The notes beneath the pieces were generated by a model. The model saw nothing but the letters and a program-made list of their open reading frames with translations, searched no databases and was not told where the DNA came from. From Mangrovibacter plantisponsor (GTDB lineage Bacteria > Pseudomonadota > Gammaproteobacteria > Enterobacterales > Enterobacteriaceae), in assembly GCF_003182475.1 (NCBI RefSeq), contig NZ_QGTS01000013.1, forward strand, positions 82,026 through 146,025: a stretch of DNA of 64,000 bases. The letters run 5' to 3'. Shown here in pieces: positions 46,020 through 56,138 of this stretch. The position numbers were made by a program, and so were the translations under genes. Position 1 is the first letter of the stretch, and each line of letters opens with the position of its first letter.

Positions 46020-47840
46020 TTATTCTTTCGGACCGCGGGTGGCGCGACGGCGATCGTTTTCTGTCAGATGACGTTTACGCAGACGTACAGAAGTCGGCGT
46101 TACTTCTACCAGTTCGTCATCATCGATAAACTCCAGAGCCTGTTCCAGGGTCATTTTAACCGGCGGAGACAGGGTGGTCGCTTCGTCAGTACCAGATGCA
46201 CGCATGTTGGTCAGTTTTTTACCAGTCAGGCAGTTCACAGTCAGGTCGTTAGAACGGCTGTGAATACCGATGATCTGGCCTTCATACACTTCAGCACCAT
46301 GGCCGAGGAACAACTTACCGCGATCCTGCAGGCTGTACAGTGCATAAGCAACTGCTTTACCCTGACCATTGGAAATCAGTACGCCATTCTGGCGCTGACC
46401 GATTTCACCCGGACGCAGGTCGTCGTAGTGGCTGAATGACGCATAAAGCAGACCAGTACCAGAAGTCATGGTCATGAATTCAGTACGGAAGCCAATCAGA
46501 CCACGGCTTGGAATGATGTAGTCAAGACGAACGCGGCCTTTGCCATCTGGCATCATGTCACGCATGTCACCTTTACGCAGACCCAGAGCTTCCATTACAG
46601 AACCCTGGTGCTGCTCTTCGATATCCAGCGTTACCTGCTCAAACGGTTCCTGAGTACGGCCATCGATTTCACGGAAGATAACTTTAGGACGAGATACCGC
46701 CAGTTCGAAACCTTCACGACGCATGTTTTCAATCAGAACAGACAGGTGCAGTTCACCACGACCAGAAACACGGAAAGCATCCGGATCTGGGGTTTCTTCA
46801 ACACGCAGAGCTACGTTGTGCACCAGTTCTTTTTTCAGGCGATCAAGAATCTGGCGAGAAGTAACGAACTTACCTTCTTTACCACAGAACGGAGAGGTGT
46901 TTACGCAGAAGAACATGGTTACGGTCGGTTCATCGACAGTCAACGCAGGCAGAGCTTCTACATTGTTCGGATCACAGATGGTGTCGGAAATATTCAGATC
47001 ACCCAGGCCAGTGATTGCAATGATATCGCCAGCTTCAGCAGAAGCAGACTCAATACGTTGCAGACCCATGTGGCCCAGAACCTGGCCAACTTTGCCATTA
47101 CGACGTTTGCCTTCGCTGTCGATAATGGTGACTTGCTGGTTCGGTTTAACCACGCCGCGTTTGATACGCCCAATACCGATAACACCAACATAGTTGTTGT
47201 AATCCAGCTGGGAGATTTGCATCTGGAACGGGCCATTCAGGTCAACACTTGGCGGTGCCACATGTTTCACAATGGCTTCGAACAGCGGAGTCATGTCTTC
47301 AGCCATGTCTTCGTGATCCAGACCAGCGATACCGTTTAACGCAGAAGCGTAAACAATCGGGAAGTCCAGCTGTTCGTCAGTTGCACCCAGGTTAACGAAC
47401 AGGTCGAACACCTGATCAACAACCCAGTCAGGGCGTGCGCCAGGACGGTCAACTTTGTTGATAACCACAATTGGTTTCAGACCGTAGGCAAACGCTTTTT
47501 GCGTTACGAAACGAGTCTGCGGCATCGGGCCATCCATTGCGTCTACCAGCAGCAGAACTGAGTCAACCATGGACATAACGCGTTCTACTTCACCACCAAA
47601 GTCGGCGTGCCCTGGGGTGTCCACGATATTGATGCGGTAGTCGCGCCAGTTAATGGCGGTATTTTTCGCGAGGATGGTAATCCCACGCTCTTTCTCCAGG
47701 TCGTTGGAGTCCATGACGCGCTCGGTCAGCTCATTACGCTCACCAAACGTGCCAGATTGTTGCAGCAGCTTGTCGACCAGGGTGGTTTTACCATGGTCAA
47801 CGTGCGCAATAATGGCGATGTTACGCAGATTTTCGATCAC
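46020..47840 (-). CDS. typA: Ribosome-associated GTPase TypA/BipA
   Basis: GTPase motifs are [10 protein letters not shown] (G1), RGITI (G2), [10 protein letters not shown] (G3) and NKVD (G4), followed by the EF-G-like domains and a C-terminal BipA-specific domain. The 606 residues match E. coli TypA (607). It assists late assembly of the 50S subunit at low temperature. It is divergent from glnA, as in E. coli. Confidence 0.97.
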   Translation of the reverse strand: MIENLRNIAIIAHVDHGKTTLVDKLLQQSGTFGERNELTERVMDSNDLEKERGITILAKNTAINWRDYRINIVDTPGHADFGGEVERVMSMVDSVLLLVDAMDGPMPQTRFVTQKAFAYGLKPIVVINKVDRPGARPDWVVDQVFDLFVNLGATDEQLDFPIVYASALNGIAGLDHEDMAEDMTPLFEAIVKHVAPPSVDLNGPFQMQISQLDYNNYVGVIGIGRIKRGVVKPNQQVTIIDSEGKRRNGKVGQVLGHMGLQRIESASAEAGDIIAITGLGDLNISDTICDPNNVEALPALTVDEPTVTMFFCVNTSPFCGKEGKFVTSRQILDRLKKELVHNVALRVEETPDPDAFRVSGRGELHLSVLIENMRREGFELAVSRPKVIFREIDGRTQEPFEQVTLDIEEQHQGSVMEALGLRKGDMRDMMPDGKGRVRLDYIIPSRGLIGFRTEFMTMTSGTGLLYASFSHYDDLRPGEIGQRQNGVLISNGQGKAVAYALYSLQDRGKLFLGHGAEVYEGQIIGIHSRSNDLTVNCLTGKKLTNMRASGTDEATTLSPPVKMTLEQALEFIDDDELVEVTPTSVRLRKRHLTENDRRRATRGPKE

Positions 47841-47972
47841 AACTTTGCCTCAGGCATTAGGAATAGCGCGCTATTGTACACGTATTAATCGAAGGACTGA
47901 ACAGGATCACAAACATCTATTGCTAACAAGCTTACATTTCAGGGTTTGTGATCATTTTCACGAAGCACAGAT

Positions 47973-48040
47973 TTGCACCAGTGCGCATTTATGCACCACA
48001 AAAGCGCATCACATTAGCACGTATGCACTATAATAGTGCA
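47973..48040 (+). promoter_or_regulatory. NtrC enhancer sites upstream of glnA
   Basis: A near-perfect palindrome TGCACTATAATAGTGCA is at 48024-48040, centred about 108 bp before the expected sigma-54 start. A second site, TGCACCACAAAAGCGCA, is at 47992-48008, 32 bp away, the same distance as the two E. coli enhancer sites. An additional TGCACCAGTGCGCA lies at 47974-47987. Confidence 0.85.
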
Positions 48041-48113
48041 TGGTTTCCATTGTGGTGCAGTGCGTTTTCACGGTGGTGCGCATCATAACGCCTTTTGCGC
48101 TATTTTTGAAAGT

Positions 48114-48128
48114 TGGCACAGTTTTCGC
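48114..48128 (+). promoter_or_regulatory. Sigma-54 promoter of glnA (glnAp2)
   Basis: TGGCACAGTTTTCGC has the -24 GG and -12 GC of sigma-54 promoters and matches the E. coli glnAp2 core except at one position. It is 89 bp from the glnA start codon and preceded by the NtrC sites. A CRP/sigma-70 promoter further upstream is known in E. coli; I cannot define it here. Confidence 0.9.
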
Positions 48129-48216
48129 TTAATCAAAATTACGGCAAACGCATTTTTTTTGAAGTGTTTGAAGTATTCGTTACCACGACGACAATGACAA
48201 TTCCAGGAGATTTAGT

Positions 48217-49626
48217 ATGTCCGCAGAACACGTTTTGACGATGCTGAATGAACATGATGTGAAGTTCGTTGATTTGCGCTTCACCGATACTAAAGGCAAA
48301 GAACAGCACGTCACTATTCCAGCCCACCAGGTTAACGCTGACTTCTTCGAAGAAGGCAAAATGTTCGATGGTTCTTCCATCGGTGGCTGGAAAGGTATCA
48401 ACGAATCAGACATGGTACTGATGCCAGACGCCTCTACCGCTGTTCTGGATCCATTCTATGAAGAGCCGACTCTGATCATCCGTTGCGACATTCTGGAACC
48501 TGCTACCATGCAGGGCTATGACCGCGACCCGCGCTCTATCGCAAAACGTGCTGAAGAATACCTGCGTTCTACCGGTATTGCTGATACCGTTCTGTTTGGG
48601 CCTGAGCCTGAATTCTTCCTGTTCGATGATGTTCGCTTCAAAAGCGACATCTCCGGTTGCCACGTTGCTATCGATGATATCGAAGCTGCCTGGAACTCCG
48701 ATACCAAATACGAAGGCGGTAACAAAGGTCACCGTCCTGCAGTGAAAGGTGGTTACTTCCCGGTTCCGCCGGTAGATTCATCACAAGACATCCGTTCTCA
48801 AATGTGTCTGACCATGGAACAGATGGGCCTGGTTGTTGAAGCTCACCACCACGAAGTTGCGACCGCTGGCCAGAACGAAGTGGCGACCCGCTTCAACACC
48901 CTGACCAAAAAAGCTGACGAAATCCAGATCTACAAATATGTGGTGCACAACGTTGCTCACGCATTTGGTAAAACTGCTACCTTTATGCCGAAACCAATGT
49001 TTGGCGATAACGGTTCTGGTATGCACTGCCACATGTCTCTGTCCAAAAACGGTGTAAACCTGTTCTCTGGCGACAAATATGCAGGCCTGTCAGAAGAAGC
49101 ACTGTTCTACATTGGCGGTGTTATCAAACACGCTAAAGCAATCAACGCCCTGGCTAACCCGTCTACCAACTCTTACAAACGTCTGGTTCCGGGTTATGAA
49201 GCACCGGTTATGCTGGCTTATTCTGCCCGTAACCGTTCAGCCTCTATCCGTATTCCGGTGGTTGCCTCTCCGAAAGCTCGCCGTATCGAAGTTCGCTTCC
49301 CGGACCCGGCTGCTAACCCGTACCTGTGCTTTGCTGCACTGATGATGGCTGGCCTGGACGGTATCAAAAACAAAATCCATCCTGGCGAGGCAATGGACAA
49401 AAACCTGTATGACCTGCCTGCAGAAGAAGCAGCAGAAATCCCGCAGGTTGCAGGCTCTCTGGAAGAAGCACTGAATGCACTTGATGCAGACCGTGAGTTC
49501 CTGACTGCTGGTGGTGTATTCACTGATGACACCATCGACGCTTACCTGGAACTGCGTCGTGCAGAAAACGATCGCGTGCGTATGACTCCGCACCCGGTTG
49601 AGTTCGAACTGTACTACAGCGTCTAA
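48217..49626 (+). CDS. glnA: Glutamine synthetase, type I
   Basis: The 469 residues equal E. coli GlnA and carry the catalytic [11 protein letters not shown] region, the [10 protein letters not shown] metal/ATP site and the adenylylation tyrosine in NLYDLP. It makes glutamine from glutamate and ammonia and forms a dodecamer. Control is by NtrC and sigma-54 through the sites upstream and by adenylylation. A strong terminator follows, then glnL and glnG. Confidence 0.98.
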   Translation: MSAEHVLTMLNEHDVKFVDLRFTDTKGKEQHVTIPAHQVNADFFEEGKMFDGSSIGGWKGINESDMVLMPDASTAVLDPFYEEPTLIIRCDILEPATMQGYDRDPRSIAKRAEEYLRSTGIADTVLFGPEPEFFLFDDVRFKSDISGCHVAIDDIEAAWNSDTKYEGGNKGHRPAVKGGYFPVPPVDSSQDIRSQMCLTMEQMGLVVEAHHHEVATAGQNEVATRFNTLTKKADEIQIYKYVVHNVAHAFGKTATFMPKPMFGDNGSGMHCHMSLSKNGVNLFSGDKYAGLSEEALFYIGGVIKHAKAINALANPSTNSYKRLVPGYEAPVMLAYSARNRSASIRIPVVASPKARRIEVRFPDPAANPYLCFAALMMAGLDGIKNKIHPGEAMDKNLYDLPAEEAAEIPQVAGSLEEALNALDADREFLTAGGVFTDDTIDAYLELRRAENDRVRMTPHPVEFELYYSV

Positions 49627-49665
49627 TTTATTAAAGAGTCGTTTTTTGTTGCCGTGGAAACTTTC

Positions 49666-49690
49666 AGCCCATCTTCGGATGGGCTTTTTT
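49666..49690 (+). terminator. Terminator after glnA
   Basis: A perfect 8-bp stem (AGCCCATC/GATGGGCT) with a TTCG tetraloop is followed by a T-run. It separates most glnA transcripts from glnLG. Confidence 0.9.
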
Positions 49691-49739
49691 CTCCGACAAT
49701 AATGTTTGTTTGCCTCTTTTTTGTACCAATATCTACAAA

Positions 49740-49755
49740 GCACCAAAACAGTGCA
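49740..49755 (+). promoter_or_regulatory. NtrC-like site before glnL
   Basis: GCACCAAAACAGTGCA lies 20 bp before the glnL ATG. NtrC represses the glnL promoter in E. coli from a site at about this place. Confidence 0.6.
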
Positions 49756-49775
49756 CAACATTCGGAGACTGCTGA

Positions 49776-50825
49776 ATGGCAAGCGGCGCACTGCCCGATG
49801 CTGGGCAGATCCTTAATTCTCTCATCAACAGCATTCTGTTGGTTGATGACAACCTGGCGGTTCACTATGCGAACCCGGCAGCGCAGCAACTTCTGGCGCA
49901 AAGTTCCCGCAAACTTTATGGAACGCCATTACCGGAATTGCTGAGCTACTTTTCGCTCAATGTTGGGCTGATGCAAGAAAGTCTGAATGCCGGCCAGGGA
50001 TTTACTGATAACGAAGTGACGTTGGTCATTGATGGGCGTTCACATATTTTGTCGCTCACAGCTCAACGGTTGCCAGAAGGCTATATTCTGTTGGAAATGG
50101 CCCCAATGGATAACCAGCGTCGCCTGAGCCAGGAACAGTTGCAACAAGCGCAACAGGTCGCAGCCCGCGATTTAGTCAGAGGGCTGGCTCATGAGATTAA
50201 AAACCCATTAGGTGGGTTGCGCGGTGCAGCACAGTTACTCAATAAAGCACTGCCCGACCCGTCACTGACGGAATACACCAAGGTAATTATTGAGCAGGCT
50301 GACCGCCTGCGTAACCTGGTGGACAGACTGCTTGGCCCACAACAACCAGGCATGCATGTAACAGAAAGCATTCATAAAGTTGCAGAGCGGGTAGTTAAAT
50401 TAGTGTCAATGGAACTGCCCGATAACGTTACCCTGGTCAGGGATTATGACCCGAGTCTTCCAGAATTAGCGCATGACCCGGATCAAATCGAGCAGGTGTT
50501 ACTCAACATCGTTCGTAATGCCCTCCAGGCTCTGGGGGAAGAAGGTGGTGAGATTACGCTGCGTACTCGTACCGCATTCCAGTTAACGCTGCATGGTGTT
50601 CGTTACCGCCTTGCGGCCCGCATTGACATAGAAGATAACGGGCCCGGTATACCAGCGCATTTACAGGATACGTTGTTCTACCCCATGGTCAGTGGCCGCG
50701 AAGGTGGCACGGGTTTAGGGTTATCCATTGCGCGCAATTTAATTGATCAGCATTCGGGAAAAATCGAATTTAACAGTTGGCCAGGCCATACCGAATTCTC
50801 GGTATACCTGCCTATTCGCCAGTGA
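49776..50825 (+). CDS. glnL: Nitrogen sensor histidine kinase NtrB
   Basis: A PAS domain (about 15-110) is followed by the H-box [17 protein letters not shown], and the ATP-binding N, G1 and G2 boxes ([32 protein letters not shown]). The length of 349 equals E. coli GlnL. It phosphorylates or dephosphorylates NtrC under control of PII. It is 7 bp from glnG. Confidence 0.96.
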   Translation: MASGALPDAGQILNSLINSILLVDDNLAVHYANPAAQQLLAQSSRKLYGTPLPELLSYFSLNVGLMQESLNAGQGFTDNEVTLVIDGRSHILSLTAQRLPEGYILLEMAPMDNQRRLSQEQLQQAQQVAARDLVRGLAHEIKNPLGGLRGAAQLLNKALPDPSLTEYTKVIIEQADRLRNLVDRLLGPQQPGMHVTESIHKVAERVVKLVSMELPDNVTLVRDYDPSLPELAHDPDQIEQVLLNIVRNALQALGEEGGEITLRTRTAFQLTLHGVRYRLAARIDIEDNGPGIPAHLQDTLFYPMVSGREGGTGLGLSIARNLIDQHSGKIEFNSWPGHTEFSVYLPIRQ

Positions 50826-50832
50826 GGTCTTT

Positions 50833-52242
50833 ATGCAACGAGGGATAGTCTGGATCGTTGATGACGATAGCTCCATCCGTTGGGTGCTTGAACGCGCGCT
50901 CACTGGAGCCGGGTTGAGTTGTACCACCTTTGAAAATGGTAATGAAGTGCTGGATGCGCTCGCGACAAAAACCCCGGATGTATTGTTGTCCGATATCCGG
51001 ATGCCTGGCATGGATGGCCTGGCATTATTAAAACAAATCAAGCAGCGCCACCCAATGTTACCGGTCATCATTATGACGGCACATTCCGATCTGGACGCTG
51101 CGGTAAGCGCCTATCAACAAGGTGCTTTTGATTACCTGCCCAAACCTTTTGATATTGATGAAGCCGTTGCTCTGGTTGAACGTGCAATCAGCCACTATCA
51201 GGAGCAGCAGCAACCGCGTAACGCGCCTGTAAATGGCCCAACAACCGATATCATTGGTGAAGCACCGGCAATGCAGGATGTATTTCGCATTATTGGCCGG
51301 TTATCCCGCTCTTCAATTAGTGTATTGATTAACGGTGAGTCCGGTACCGGTAAAGAGCTGGTCGCCCATGCACTTCACCGCCACAGCCCGCGAGTAAAAG
51401 CGCCATTTATTGCACTGAATATGGCCGCCATCCCCAAAGACTTAATTGAATCAGAGCTGTTTGGGCATGAGAAAGGGGCATTTACCGGGGCCAACCAAAT
51501 TCGCCAGGGGCGCTTTGAACAGGCAGATGGCGGCACACTGTTTCTTGATGAAATTGGTGATATGCCTCTGGATGTTCAAACACGCCTGCTGCGTGTACTG
51601 GCCGACGGGCAATTTTACCGGGTGGGTGGCTATGCACCGGTAAAAGTTGATGTACGTATTATTGCCGCAACGCACCAAAACCTGGAGCAACGTGTTCTGG
51701 AAGGGAAATTTCGTGAAGACCTTTTCCACCGGCTTAACGTTATCCGTGTTCATCTTCCGCCGTTACGTGAACGCCGCGAAGATATTCCTCGCCTGGCTCG
51801 CCATTTCCTGCAAATTGCGGCCCGGGAATTAGGTGTGGAAACCAAACAACTGCACCCGGAAACAGAAGCAGCATTAACCAGGCTGGCCTGGCCCGGGAAC
51901 GTACGTCAGTTAGAAAACACCTGCCGCTGGCTGACCGTTATGGCCGCAGGCCAGGAAGTGTTGATTCAGGATTTGCCCACAGAGCTGTTTGAAAGTGTCG
52001 TGCCGGACAGCCCGACACAGGCACTACCAGACAGTTGGGCCACATTGCTGGCACAGTGGGCAGACAGGGCATTGCGTTCCGGTCATCAAAATTTATTGTC
52101 CGAAGCACAACCAGAAATGGAACGGACATTATTGACGACAGCACTGCGCCACACCCAGGGCCATAAGCAGGAAGCAGCACGCTTATTAGGTTGGGGAAGA
52201 AACACGCTGACCAGGAAGTTGAAAGAATTAGGTATGGAGTGA
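50833..52242 (+). CDS. glnG: Nitrogen regulator NtrC
   Basis: The receiver domain has its acidic pocket and [14 protein letters not shown] phosphorylation site; the AAA+ domain has [14 protein letters not shown] (sigma-54 contact) and DEIGDM; the C terminus has a Fis-type HTH ([20 protein letters not shown]). The ATG at 50833 gives 469 residues as in E. coli; the open frame begins earlier inside glnL. It activates sigma-54 promoters such as glnAp2. Confidence 0.97.
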   Translation: MQRGIVWIVDDDSSIRWVLERALTGAGLSCTTFENGNEVLDALATKTPDVLLSDIRMPGMDGLALLKQIKQRHPMLPVIIMTAHSDLDAAVSAYQQGAFDYLPKPFDIDEAVALVERAISHYQEQQQPRNAPVNGPTTDIIGEAPAMQDVFRIIGRLSRSSISVLINGESGTGKELVAHALHRHSPRVKAPFIALNMAAIPKDLIESELFGHEKGAFTGANQIRQGRFEQADGGTLFLDEIGDMPLDVQTRLLRVLADGQFYRVGGYAPVKVDVRIIAATHQNLEQRVLEGKFREDLFHRLNVIRVHLPPLRERREDIPRLARHFLQIAARELGVETKQLHPETEAALTRLAWPGNVRQLENTCRWLTVMAAGQEVLIQDLPTELFESVVPDSPTQALPDSWATLLAQWADRALRSGHQNLLSEAQPEMERTLLTTALRHTQGHKQEAARLLGWGRNTLTRKLKELGME

Positions 52243-52350
52243 TGGCATGAATTGTAAAGATGCAAAGCCACCAGCAAATTGCTGCTATTTTGTACTTTAC
52301 TGTCTCGCCAGGTTCAGTATGATCTACCGCGTTCACGCTGGAGAAACATC

Positions 52351-52473
52351 ATGCTGGAATCCTTAATTCAGGTTGTGTCGCAAGGCGCAGACGCAGGCCT
52401 TGCTGCAAGCCATACCCCACAAACTGCGATGGCAGCACTATTATGTGCAGCACTGATAAACTTCTTTAATTGA
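52351..52473 (+). CDS. yshB: Small membrane-associated protein YshB (40 aa)
   Basis: The ATG at 52351 opens MLESLIQVVSQGADAG...HTPQTAMAALLCAALINFF. The end HTPQTA-ALLCAA-I--F corresponds to the 36-residue E. coli YshB, which also sits between glnG and hemN. It has one short hydrophobic helix. The ribosome site GGAGA is about 10 bases upstream. YshB is a confirmed small protein in Enterobacteriaceae but its function is poorly known. Confidence 0.85.
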   Translation: MLESLIQVVSQGADAGLAASHTPQTAMAALLCAALINFFN

Positions 52474-52500
52474 AGTCTGTTGGTGTTGTACAAATAAAAA

Positions 52501-52523
52501 AGCGGGATATTTACATTCCCGCT
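52501..52523. terminator. Bidirectional terminator between yshB and hemN
   Basis: AGCGGGA and TCCCGCT form a 7-bp stem with a 9-nt loop, flanked by A-runs and T-runs on both sides. Confidence 0.85.
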
Positions 52524-52534
52524 TTTTTATTCCG

Positions 52535-53908
52535 TTAAATCACCCGCGAAAATTGCTGCTGGCGTGCCTTTTGCCGTAAATACGTGTCAAAGCACATACA
52601 TATATTGCGAATCAGCAACCGCCCTTTTGCCGTTACCTGAATACAACTGTTATCTGTCGCCACCAGGCCGTCTTTCTCCAGGGGAGCAAGCAATGCCAGG
52701 TCTTCAGCAAAATAATCATCAAACTGAAGTTGCCACTGCTGCGCAATATCTGTTTTGCTAAGCCGGAAATTACATATCAGGTTTTTAATCACATCACGGC
52801 GAATACAGTCATCGTGAGTTAACGCAATACCTCGCCAAAGCGCGTTTCCCCGTTCTTCAACCTGCTGGTAATAGCTTTTTAGTTCTTTTTGGTTCTGGCT
52901 ATAACTATCCCCGATCATGCTAATCGCTGACACACCCATACCCAATAAATCGGTATCTCCCTGGGTGGTGTACCCCTGGAAATTGCGGTGCAGAATACCC
53001 GCACGTTGGGCAACAGAAAGTTCATCATCGGGGCGGGCAAAGTGATCCATGCCAATAAACTGGTAGCCGGATTCAGTAAGAAAGTGAATAGTTTGCTGGA
53101 GAATATCCAGTTTCTGGCTGGCTGATGGTAAATCGCCATCTTTGATTTTGCGCTGTGCCGCGAATAATGACGGCAGGTGTGCATAGTTAAACACACTCAG
53201 GCGGTCCGGGTTTAATTCCGCCACACGCTGTAAAGTAAAAGCAAAACTTTCAGGTGTCTGCTTAGGTAGCCCATAGATCAAGTCGATATTGGTTGATGAA
53301 AACCCAAGGGATTTCGCCCGCTTCACCAGAGCGAAAATAAAGTCTTCATCCTGCTCACGGTTAACCAGCCGCTGAACTTCTTTATTGAAATCCTGGACTC
53401 CCATGCTTAGCCGGTTAAACCCTTCAGCCCGCAAATGATCGAGAATATCCAGTTCTATTTCCCGGGGGTCAACTTCAATAGAAATTTCAGCCTGTGGCGC
53501 AAAATGAAAATTCTCACGCAACAACGACATCAGGCGAGTTATCTGGTCTTTAAGCAAAAAGGTCGGTGTGCCGCCCCCCCAGTGTAATTGGGTTACAGTG
53601 CGGGAGGTAAAAAGTGGTGACTGGTGCCGGATTTCTTTTTCAAGGAAATCGAGATACTGATCTGCTTTATGCTGTTGACGGGTTATCTGTTTATTACAGC
53701 CACAGAAGTAGCAGAGTTTATGGCAAAACGGGATATGGACATACAGCGATAAAGGCCGTTCAGGGTAACGGCTAACTGCCGCAGAAAAATCTGCCAGCGA
53801 ATAGTCTGGTGAGAACTCAAGAGCAGTGGGGTAAGAAGTATAGCGTGGCCCGGAATAGTTATATTTCTGGATAAGGGCCAGATCCCAGTCAACAACGTGC
53901 TCAGACAT
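52535..53908 (-). CDS. hemN: Oxygen-independent coproporphyrinogen III dehydrogenase
   Basis: The radical-SAM motif CHKLCYFCGC is near residue 62, with the GGGTPTFL motif after it. The ATG at 53906-53908 (MSEHVVDWDLALIQKYNYSG) gives 457 residues as in E. coli; 28 further codons upstream belong to the preceding small frame. It converts coproporphyrinogen III to protoporphyrinogen IX without oxygen, a fit with the anaerobic DMSO respiration encoded elsewhere here. It follows yihI. Confidence 0.96.
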   Translation of the reverse strand: MSEHVVDWDLALIQKYNYSGPRYTSYPTALEFSPDYSLADFSAAVSRYPERPLSLYVHIPFCHKLCYFCGCNKQITRQQHKADQYLDFLEKEIRHQSPLFTSRTVTQLHWGGGTPTFLLKDQITRLMSLLRENFHFAPQAEISIEVDPREIELDILDHLRAEGFNRLSMGVQDFNKEVQRLVNREQDEDFIFALVKRAKSLGFSSTNIDLIYGLPKQTPESFAFTLQRVAELNPDRLSVFNYAHLPSLFAAQRKIKDGDLPSASQKLDILQQTIHFLTESGYQFIGMDHFARPDDELSVAQRAGILHRNFQGYTTQGDTDLLGMGVSAISMIGDSYSQNQKELKSYYQQVEERGNALWRGIALTHDDCIRRDVIKNLICNFRLSKTDIAQQWQLQFDDYFAEDLALLAPLEKDGLVATDNSCIQVTAKGRLLIRNICMCFDTYLRQKARQQQFSRVI

Positions 53909-53910
53909 TC

Positions 53911-54093
53911 TCACTCCTTCCTGCGTAGCCGCCGGCCAGCAAGCAATGCTTGCCGGCCACCACCTCGCGTAATTATTCTGCCGCGCAACCACTTTTTACG
54001 CTGTGATAAGCGCTGTAGTTTAGCGAATAACCACGCCAGATAACACATTACTGGCAGGACGACGAGTAAAACTAAAAACGCCGCAGGATTCAG
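53911..54093 (-). CDS. Possible 60-aa membrane peptide between yihI and hemN, CTG start
   Basis: A CTG overlaps the yihI stop as CTGA and opens a frame that ends 2 bp before the hemN ATG, filling the gap exactly. The product has a hydrophobic helix ([20 protein letters not shown]) followed by a strongly basic tail. No ATG or GTG is available except an internal ATG at codon 16. In vibrios I recall a longer DUF2489 gene between yihI and hemN, so this could be a relic. Not certain to be translated. Confidence 0.3.
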   Translation of the reverse strand: MNPAAFLVLLVVLPVMCYLAWLFAKLQRLSQRKKWLRGRIITRGGGRQALLAGRRLRRKE

Positions 54094-54605
54094 TGATGGC
54101 CCCCTTTAAGCAGGCGCATCATATCTTCAGTCTGTTCTTCGTCTGATTCATCATCGTCATAAGAAAGGCCCAGTTGCTGCATCAGTGCATCAATGCGATC
54201 CAGTTTCTCATTAACCCAGGATTGCTCGTCATCACTTAATACCTGCCCTTGTTCGAGCCGTTCCAGCAGCGCATCCAGGCGCTCATCCGTTTCCAGCATT
54301 TCCAGTTCTGCCTCGGGTGTCAGCATAGGCTTCTCACTCTTAGGTTTATACTGCCGGTTGGTTACGTTCTGTTCTGAGGTTAACAGGACAGGCTTCTTAC
54401 TGCCAATACGAGAATCTGCTTGCTGGCGGGAGCCTTTATGATTTTGCCGGCCCTGTTCGCTACCAGAGCGGCTGCCGGAAGGGTTCCCACGGTGTTTTTT
54501 CTGGCGCTTACGTTCGCGCCCTTCCTGGTTGAGTTCTTCACGCGATTTTTTATTGCGCGATTTCGACGGACTTTTGCCGCGAGGTGCAGTGGCGTGTTGC
54601 TTCAT
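54090..54605 (-). CDS. yihI: Der GTPase activator YihI
   Basis: From the ATG at 54603-54605 the protein has 171 residues: a basic N terminus ([20 protein letters not shown]), the [15 protein letters not shown] block, and an acidic tail, as in E. coli YihI (169 aa). It stimulates the GTPase of Der in ribosome assembly. The open frame continues to 54815, but that part is the CsrC RNA gene. Confidence 0.93.
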   Translation of the reverse strand: MKQHATAPRGKSPSKSRNKKSREELNQEGRERKRQKKHRGNPSGSRSGSEQGRQNHKGSRQQADSRIGSKKPVLLTSEQNVTNRQYKPKSEKPMLTPEAELEMLETDERLDALLERLEQGQVLSDDEQSWVNEKLDRIDALMQQLGLSYDDDESDEEQTEDMMRLLKGGHH

Positions 54606-54673
54606 GACAGTTCTTCTCTGAGCCTTTTTATTCAGTATAGATTTGCGGCGAAATCTAGCAGAAACCAGGCAAA

Positions 54674-54908
54674 TAAAAAAGGCGGCAGGTAAACCCGCCG
54701 CCATTTTCGTTTTGACACCCATCATGGGCTCAACATTCCTTGTTCGCCTGAGACAACCCCTGTCCTCCCTCGGCATGCAACATTCCTTGCTGCTCTCCTG
54801 ATAGCTCTTTAACACTCTCCGTGATAATTAAAGATTGCCCGATCCTTATCTTCGCTTTCCTGGCGCTCCTGAAAAACTCTCCTTGAGTTTGCTCCCTGAT
54901 GCATCCCT
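54674..54908 (-). ncRNA. csrC: Small RNA CsrC, antagonist of CsrA
   Basis: Between yihA and yihI, as in E. coli, the minus strand carries some ten GGA motifs in AGGA/GGGA contexts (for example CAGGAGCGCCAGGA, shared with E. coli CsrC), separated by short AU-rich stretches. The RNA ends in a strong terminator: GGCGGC/GCCGCC stem at 54681-54702, then TTTTTT. The -10 is probably TATACA just upstream. The 5' end is approximate; the length of about 235 nt compares with 245 in E. coli. It titrates CsrA. Confidence 0.85.
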
Positions 54909-55188
54909 GTATTTTGTATATACTTTACGCTGTTCAATTAAACGTGCAATAAACAAGGTTTCAGATTATGGCTATTTCAGATATATCCATAGCCACAACA
55001 CACTGTTTTTAATAATTATTATTAAATAGTCGCAAGTAACAAAGTGCCAATCTCGTGCTGAAATGATGGCAAATGTCTTACATTTTCAATATGTAAAATT
55101 CGCTATAACGGGAAACATCACAGAAAATCCGCCTTTGGCACCGGTTCAGGTATAATCACGGCAAACTTATCCAGCGGAGAGAACCGTT

Positions 55189-55836
55189 TTGACTAACTGG
55201 AATTATCAATTAACGCACTTTGTCACCAGCGCACCGGATATCCGGCATCTGCCAGGTGATGCAGGTATTGAAGTCGCGTTTGCGGGGCGCTCCAATGCAG
55301 GAAAATCCAGCGCACTGAATACCCTGACCAATCAAAAGAGCCTTGCCCGTACCAGTAAAACGCCAGGCCGCACTCAGCTTATTAACCTGTTTGAAGTCGT
55401 TGAGGGCAAACGCCTGGTTGACTTGCCGGGTTATGGTTATGCCGAAGTACCAGAAGAAATGAAGCGTAAGTGGCAGCGTGCATTGGGTGAATATTTACAA
55501 AAACGCCAGTGCTTACAGGGGCTGGTCGTTTTGATGGACATCCGCCACCCACTAAAAGACCTTGATCAGCAAATGATCCAGTGGGCGGTGGACAGTAGCA
55601 TTCCGGTGCTGGTTCTGCTCACTAAGGCAGACAAACTGGCAAGTGGTGCCCGTAAGAGCCAGCTGAACATGGTGCGTGAAGCGGCACTTGCGTTTAATGG
55701 TGATGTGCAGGTGGAAGCATTCTCATCCCTGAAGAAACTGGGGGTGGATAAATTACGCCAGAAGCTGGACAGCTGGTTTAGTGAACTCGAACCGGTAGAA
55801 GAACAAGCAGAACCGTCTCCTGAAGACGGAGAGTAA
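55189..55836 (+). CDS. yihA: Ribosome biogenesis GTP-binding protein YihA (YsxC/EngB)
   Basis: GTPase motifs are GRSNAGKSS (G1), TPGRT (G2), DLPGYGYAE (G3) and TKADK (G4). The length is 215 against 210 in E. coli. The start is a TTG at 55189 with GGAGAG upstream, giving [11 protein letters not shown], aligned with the E. coli start. It is essential for 50S assembly. A terminator follows. Confidence 0.95.
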   Translation: MTNWNYQLTHFVTSAPDIRHLPGDAGIEVAFAGRSNAGKSSALNTLTNQKSLARTSKTPGRTQLINLFEVVEGKRLVDLPGYGYAEVPEEMKRKWQRALGEYLQKRQCLQGLVVLMDIRHPLKDLDQQMIQWAVDSSIPVLVLLTKADKLASGARKSQLNMVREAALAFNGDVQVEAFSSLKKLGVDKLRQKLDSWFSELEPVEEQAEPSPEDGE

Positions 55837-55842
55837 GCTCAA

Positions 55843-55873
55843 ACCGGTACAACAAGCTTGTATCGGTTTTTTT
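55843..55873 (+). terminator. Terminator of yihA
   Basis: ACCGGTACAA pairs with TTGTATCGGT (one mismatch) around CAAGC and is followed by a T-run. Confidence 0.75.
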
Positions 55874-55884
55874 CTTTTGCCCAA

Positions 55885-55993
55885 TAAAAAACGCCCCAGT
55901 CACTAATGACTGGGGCGGCTAAAATATTCAGCCAAATCCGATTACGTGAAGTAAAAGGTCTGAAAGATAGAACATCTTACCTCTGTACCCTAC
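55885..55993 (-). ncRNA. spf: Spot 42 small RNA
   Basis: The minus strand reads GTAGGGTACAGAGGTAAGAT... and agrees with E. coli Spot 42 over its 109 nt except for a few changes in the terminator loop (ATTAGTGA instead of AGTAATGA). The terminator GCCCCAGTCA/TGACTGGGGC and six T close it. It lies downstream of polA, as in E. coli, and represses catabolic genes with Hfq when glucose is present. Confidence 0.97.
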
Positions 55994-56138
55994 GTCTTTA
56001 ACTCTACTCTTTTTCTGGCTGTTAAAAAAGCGTTTTTTGTAGTTTTTTTTCACCCTTTACATAGGGTTTTCTAATGATCATCACAAAACACTATGCTTTA
56101 TGTTGTTTACTTACAAAAAATGGACATTTTATGAACGC

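Noticed and set aside
46608..47339. 243-codon rightward frame
   Set aside because: It is antisense to typA; long antisense frames are common in genes with this codon use.
54606..54815. Upstream extension of yihI by 70 codons
   Set aside because: The segment is the CsrC RNA gene and its terminator; the E. coli-like start is at 54605.
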